A stretch of 8,609 nucleotides of DNA from positions 1 through 8,609 of the forward strand of contig PBSR01000168.1 in NCBI GenBank assembly GCA_002726335.1, given 5' to 3'. This document shows positions 5,902-8,609 of this stretch, piece after piece. The stretch is from Gemmatimonadaceae bacterium (GTDB lineage Bacteria; Latescibacterota; UBA2968; UBA8231). A program made the position numbers and the translations under genes. The notes below the pieces were generated by a model, which saw only the letters and a list, made by a program, of their open reading frames with translations, was not told the origin of the DNA and ran no database searches. Position 1 is the first letter of the stretch; every line of letters starts with the position of its first letter.

Positions 5902-6220
5902 CGGTGCGGGTGAGGAAGTGATAGAGAACGCCGTCGACGGAGCTGAGGCCGTAGCCGTACCAGCCACCGGGATAGGGGAAGTGCGGATAACTGGGCGGGG
6001 ACTCGGGAGTAAAGGGATCGGGCCTGGTGGCGGCAGCGGAGCTGTTGATGCGCCAGCGGTTGTTGCGCTGCGGCTCCGCCTGTTAGTCGCTGCCGTCGTC
6101 CATGGAGGTGTATTGGTGGCCGTCGTCGGCCCAGGTGATGCACCAGTTGTCGCCACGGACGCCGGAACGGGTCAGCGTTTCGGGGTCGAAGACAACGGCG
6201 GTGGGTACGCTGGTTTTCAT
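5897..6220 (-). pseudogene. DUF4185-like protein, interrupted by an in-frame TAA and truncated
   Basis: Starting from ATG at 6220-6218 the minus strand reads MKTSVPTAVVFDPETL, TRSGVRGDNWCITWADDG and HQYTSMDDGSD, then meets TAA at 6085-6083. The same frame continues through QAEPQRNNRWRINSS, then FTPESPPSYPHFPYPGGWYG and YGLSSVDGVLYHFLTRTG to TGA at 5899-5897. The phrase GDNWxITWADDGxxYTSxDDG, followed by a NNRWRI motif and a WYGYGL-SVDG-LYHF strand pair, matches exported beta-propeller proteins often labelled DUF4185; the family name is my recollection, not a search. Conserved residues lie on both sides of the TAA in the same frame, so this is a nonsense codon, not a frameshift. The protein would be only 45 residues if translation stopped there, and the last blades are missing. 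It begins 4 bases after the MFS stop, so it was probably the second gene of that operon. Confidence 0.72.
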
Positions 6221-6224
6221 AGGG

Positions 6225-7421
6225 TCAGAGATTAGCAGCGGAGCGGGCGCCGGTGCGGAGCCGGCCGATCACGGGGAGGGCGGCGGCGGCGGCGATGGCG
6301 ACCAGCCAGAACAGCATCCCGGGATGTTCGTCGATCAGCGGTCCGGCGGCCAGCGAGCCGACCATGAAGCCGATACTCCAGGTCATGCTGCCGAGCCCGA
6401 TGACGCGCCCGTGGATGGCCGGGGCGATGACCTGGCGGGCGATGGTGGGGGTGAGTAGGTCTTTGATGCCGACCCCGAGGCGGCCGGCGACGCCGGCGAT
6501 GAAGACGATCGCCAGGACGCCGGGCGTGAGCGCGATGGCGACGGCGGCTATGACGACGAGAATGGCCCCGACGGTGATCGGAACCCAGGGGCCGCGAGTG
6601 TCGGCGAGACGGCCGAGGAGTGGCAGGGCAAAGAGCAAGATTATGGCGTTTACCAGGGCGTAGACGGCGACTAGGGCCTCACTGTCGGAGATCGCAAAGA
6701 GCAACAGCGGGATGGCGACCGAGGCGGCGCCGTGGAGGATGGTGGGCAAGCCGGTCAGCTCCAGAAAGGCCAGGACGCCACGTTCGCGGGCCAGGCGGCG
6801 GAGTTCGAGGCGCAGGGGGTTCTTGCCGGAGCCGTTGCCGGCGGTCCGCTCGGGCAGGCGTGGGACTGTGATCCCGACCAGGGCGTAGCCGGCCAGGGCC
6901 GTCGCCAGGCCAAGGATGCCGAGGGGTACGTAGCCTGGGCCTTCGACGAGCGCGGTGGCGATGGCGCTGCCGATGATGGCGGCGACCCCCATGGCGCTGA
7001 ACCAGAAACCCATGATGGTGGCGGTGCGCTCGCGCGGGAACGACTGGATGACATAGCTCTGGAAGCCGGAGTCGCTCCAACCCCAGCCGATGCCGAAGAT
7101 GGACATGATGACGAAGAGCGCCGGGACGGAAGTGGTTAGAAAGGCCGCCGCCAGGAAGGTGCGCGCCGAGAGGCCGATGAGGTAAGAGCGGCGGTGGCCG
7201 AGGGCGTCGGCGACGACCCCACCGAGCACCGATCCGATGGCGGTCCAGAAGACGGATATGCCAAAAAGCGCCGCGACCATCTGAGCGTCGCCGCCGACCT
7301 CGCTGACAACGTAGACCGGCAGCAGGATGCGGACCGGTTCGAAGCTGAGGCTGAAGACACCGAAGGCGCCGAACCAGACGGCGATGCGCCGGGAAAGGCC
7401 AGCGGGGGTGGTGGATTTCAT
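6225..7421 (-). CDS. Major facilitator superfamily (MFS) transporter
   Basis: A 398-residue polytopic membrane protein of normal MFS length. About twelve hydrophobic segments are visible. The cytoplasmic loop after helix 2 reads GGVVADALGHRRSYLIG, the MFS motif A (G-x3-D-x2-G-RR), with a counterpart in the second half, GRLADTRGPWVPI. A charged central loop (RLELRRLARERG) separates the two halves. I start at the ATG at 7421 (MKSTTPAGLSRRIAVWFG): it gives the usual short cytoplasmic N-terminus. The longer reading from 7490 would add 23 unrelated residues that overlap an ETF-QO remnant on the other strand. No clear ribosome binding site precedes either start. Substrate is unknown; the family moves drugs, sugars or small organic acids by proton coupling. 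It runs opposite to its left-hand and right-hand intact neighbours and is followed at 4 bases by the DUF4185-like remnant. Confidence 0.88.
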   Translation of the reverse strand: MKSTTPAGLSRRIAVWFGAFGVFSLSFEPVRILLPVYVVSEVGGDAQMVAALFGISVFWTAIGSVLGGVVADALGHRRSYLIGLSARTFLAAAFLTTSVPALFVIMSIFGIGWGWSDSGFQSYVIQSFPRERTATIMGFWFSAMGVAAIIGSAIATALVEGPGYVPLGILGLATALAGYALVGITVPRLPERTAGNGSGKNPLRLELRRLARERGVLAFLELTGLPTILHGAASVAIPLLLFAISDSEALVAVYALVNAIILLFALPLLGRLADTRGPWVPITVGAILVVIAAVAIALTPGVLAIVFIAGVAGRLGVGIKDLLTPTIARQVIAPAIHGRVIGLGSMTWSIGFMVGSLAAGPLIDEHPGMLFWLVAIAAAAALPVIGRLRTGARSAANL

Positions 7422-7440
7422 GGGGTACACGGTAGCGGAA

Positions 7441-7839
7441 GCGGGATGGGTCGCGCTGCTGTCGCTGTTCCAGAGCCTGATGCCGTTCAAGGCGTCGATG
7501 GAAGAGGACTACCGCGGGCTGCGTTGCGAGGCGAGCCTGGGTCGCTCGGTCGAAGGCGCCGCCGATCGAGCGGACTTCGTGAGCCTTTCTAGAGCGGTAC
7601 ACCGCGAGGATGAACCGCCCCACGTGCAGATCCTGGGCCCCGCGCTCTGCTAGGAATGCGACGACGAGTACTCGAACCCCTGCCTCTGGTTCTGCCCGGG
7701 GATGGTGTACCGCAAGGGCAGCGATGAGATCGTAATGAGCGCGTCGAACTGCATGCACTGTGGGACGTGCGTGGTGAAATGCCCGTACCAGAACGTGCGT
7801 TGGACGCGGTCGGAGGGCGGGGAGGGGCCGCCGTTGTAA
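7441..7839 (+). pseudogene. C-terminal remnant of electron-transfer flavoprotein-ubiquinone oxidoreductase (ETF-QO)
   Basis: In one frame this reads WVALLSLFQSLMPFKASMEE, later SLSRAVHREDEPPHVQILG and PALC, then TAG at 7651-7653, then ECDDEYSNPCLWFCPGMVYR and KGSDEIVMSASNCMHCGTC, then VVKCPYQNVRWT and EGGEGPPL before TAA at 7837-7839. The pattern FCPGMVY followed about 20 residues later by NCMHCGTC and QNxxWT-PEGGEGP is the [4Fe-4S] C-terminal domain of ETF-QO (ETF dehydrogenase/FixC-FixX type), which passes electrons from ETF to quinone. The full protein has about 550 residues with an N-terminal FAD domain, all of which is missing here. The homologous part abuts the start of the MFS gene on the other strand. 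The in-frame TAG sits right after a Cys and everything downstream stays in frame, so the remnant is young or under some constraint. Confidence 0.78.
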
Positions 7840-7930
7840 GCAGATGTAGCGGGATGGGCGCCGGGTGGGGTGTGGTAGTTTCTGCTGCTGGTCGCGGAAC
7901 CGGCCGGAGCTGTCGCGGCGCCGTTCTTAT
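7840..7930. other. Short intergenic spacer before the NHL-repeat gene
   Basis: About 90 GC-rich bases between the ETF-QO remnant and the ribosome binding site of the NHL gene. It presumably holds the promoter of the NHL gene. I see no confident -35/-10 pair and no terminator hairpin with a T-run. Confidence 0.3.
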
Positions 7931-7936
7931 AGAGGA
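7931..7936 (+). promoter_or_regulatory. Ribosome binding site that places the NHL gene start at ATT 7945
   Basis: AGAGGA at 7931-7936 is a good Shine-Dalgarno match and lies 8 bases before ATT at 7945-7947. No ATG, GTG or TTG occurs in the frame between the upstream stop (TAG 7930-7932) and codon 17, so this site argues for ATT as the real initiation codon. Confidence 0.6.
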
Positions 7937-7944
7937 ATAGAGCC

Positions 7945-8609
7945 ATTAACCGAAAACGCCTCCTTCCGCCGCTGGTTTCGTCGCTGCTGGGATTGTTGCT
8001 GGGCGCGCTGTTGCTGGCGCCGACGGTGGGAGCGGCGTCGGATCCGTACGTGCTGGAGCTTGAGTGGGGATCGCCGGGCTCGGGCGCGGGGCAGTTTACG
8101 CGGCCAATCGGGATCGCCACCGACCCGGCCGGCGATGTCTACGTGGGCGACATAGTTACCGGGATGATCCAGCGTTTCAACGGCCAGGGCGGGCTGGTGG
8201 CGCGCTGGGGCGGTCGCGGGACCGGGAACGGGGAGTTCACGACGCTGCAGGATTTGACGGTCGACGCCTACGGCAATGTCTTCGCTCTGGACAGCATCGG
8301 CAACCGGGTGCAGCGATTCCGCGATAACGGTATCTGGCTGATCGACTGGGCGCTGCCGGCGACGGTGGTGAACGGGACGAATTCGATTTCGGCGGGCGGG
8401 ATCGCGACCGACGAAGAGGGTTTCGTGTATATCGCCAGCCCGGCGCATGCGGCGGTCCTGATAACCGATCCGGTGGGCAACGAGCAGCGACGCCTGAAGG
8501 CCCCGGCGCCGGCGCGGTTCCAGGTGCCCACCGGGGTCTCCGTGAACGCCGATGAGACGGTCTATGTGTTCGACACCTTCAACCGCCGGGTGCTGCCGTT
8601 CGATGTGGA
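7945..8609 (+). CDS. Secreted NHL-repeat beta-propeller protein (partial, right edge)
   Basis: An open frame running off the window, 221 complete codons visible. It begins with a classical signal peptide: basic NRKR, hydrophobic LVSSLLGLLLGALLLA, and a cleavage region PTVGAAS before DPYV. NHL repeats follow, with the signature GQFTRPIGIATDPAGDVYVG and MIQRFNGQGGLVARWG, then GNGEFTTLQDLTVDAYGNV with NRVQRFRDNG, a third with GGIATDEEGFVYIAS, and a fourth with PTGVSVNADETVYVFDTFNR. NHL repeats form beta-propellers used for binding outside the cell; many Chloroflexota encode them in numbers. The start is taken as ATT at 7945 because it sits 8 bases after AGAGGA and supplies the basic signal-peptide N-region. 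The first conventional in-frame start, TTG at 7993, would cut the signal peptide in half. ATT could also be a mutated ATG. No catalytic domain is seen in the visible part. Confidence 0.82.
   Translation, partial: MNRKRLLPPLVSSLLGLLLGALLLAPTVGAASDPYVLELEWGSPGSGAGQFTRPIGIATDPAGDVYVGDIVTGMIQRFNGQGGLVARWGGRGTGNGEFTTLQDLTVDAYGNVFALDSIGNRVQRFRDNGIWLIDWALPATVVNGTNSISAGGIATDEEGFVYIASPAHAAVLITDPVGNEQRRLKAPAPARFQVPTGVSVNADETVYVFDTFNRRVLPFDV

Noticed and set aside
5882..6235. Plus-strand ORF of 117 codons, Gly/Val-rich
   Set aside because: It is the antisense shadow of the DUF4185-like remnant, whose minus-strand reading has recognisable conserved motifs.
6679..7758. Minus-strand ORF of 359 codons overlapping the MFS gene
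   Set aside because: His/Arg/Pro-rich with no domain pattern; an out-of-frame shadow of the MFS gene in GC-rich DNA.

Overview
The window looks like a stretch of a moderately high-GC bacterial chromosome. The style of its proteins suggests Chloroflexota (for example SAR202 or Dehalococcoidia-like lineages): a lipoprotein with a Ser/Thr/Pro linker, an NHL-repeat secreted protein, and COG3618 and Gfo/Idh enzymes. This taxonomic guess rests on gene style only; there is no rRNA or marker gene here.

Left third (1-3127, + strand): a compact sugar-oxidation cluster. An SDR dehydrogenase overlaps a COG3618-type amidohydrolase (lactonase-like) by ATGA. These are followed by a degenerate-looking L-rhamnose/L-fucose mutarotase-like ORF and a Gfo/Idh/MocA oxidoreductase that starts directly at the mutarotase stop. 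Mutarotase, sugar dehydrogenase and lactonase are the first steps of non-phosphorylating L-fucose or L-rhamnose catabolism, so this is probably part of such a pathway; the sugar is inferred. The SDR gene appears mosaic: its codon use changes near position 585 and returns near 751.

Junction (3128-3495): no intact gene. It holds a broken second copy of the SDR tail plus the amidohydrolase start. Positions 3282-3435 are about 96% identical to 751-905, while the part upstream (3167-3281) is only about 63% identical to its counterpart. Two separate 2-base deletions inactivate it.

Middle (3496-5550, + strand): a 684-residue lipoprotein, visibly less GC-rich than the DNA to its right. It has a Ser/Thr/Pro linker, three copies of a small domain with a cysteine pair spaced exactly 29 residues, and a C-terminal beta-propeller resembling the GH43/GH32 superfamily.

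Right third (5551-8609): a gene graveyard around one intact MFS transporter (minus strand, 6225-7421). Below the MFS stop lies a DUF4185-like gene interrupted by an in-frame TAA and joined to the C-terminal piece of another protein. Above the MFS start, on the + strand, lies the C-terminal iron-sulfur part of an ETF-ubiquinone oxidoreductase interrupted by an in-frame TAG. The window ends inside an NHL-repeat secreted protein (from 7945, open at the right edge) whose apparent start codon is ATT.

I found no tRNA, rRNA, CRISPR array or complete insertion sequence, and no convincing terminator. The most unusual items are the triple 29-spaced Cys-pair domain, the displaced SDR/amidohydrolase fragment with its sharp identity step, and the ATT start.
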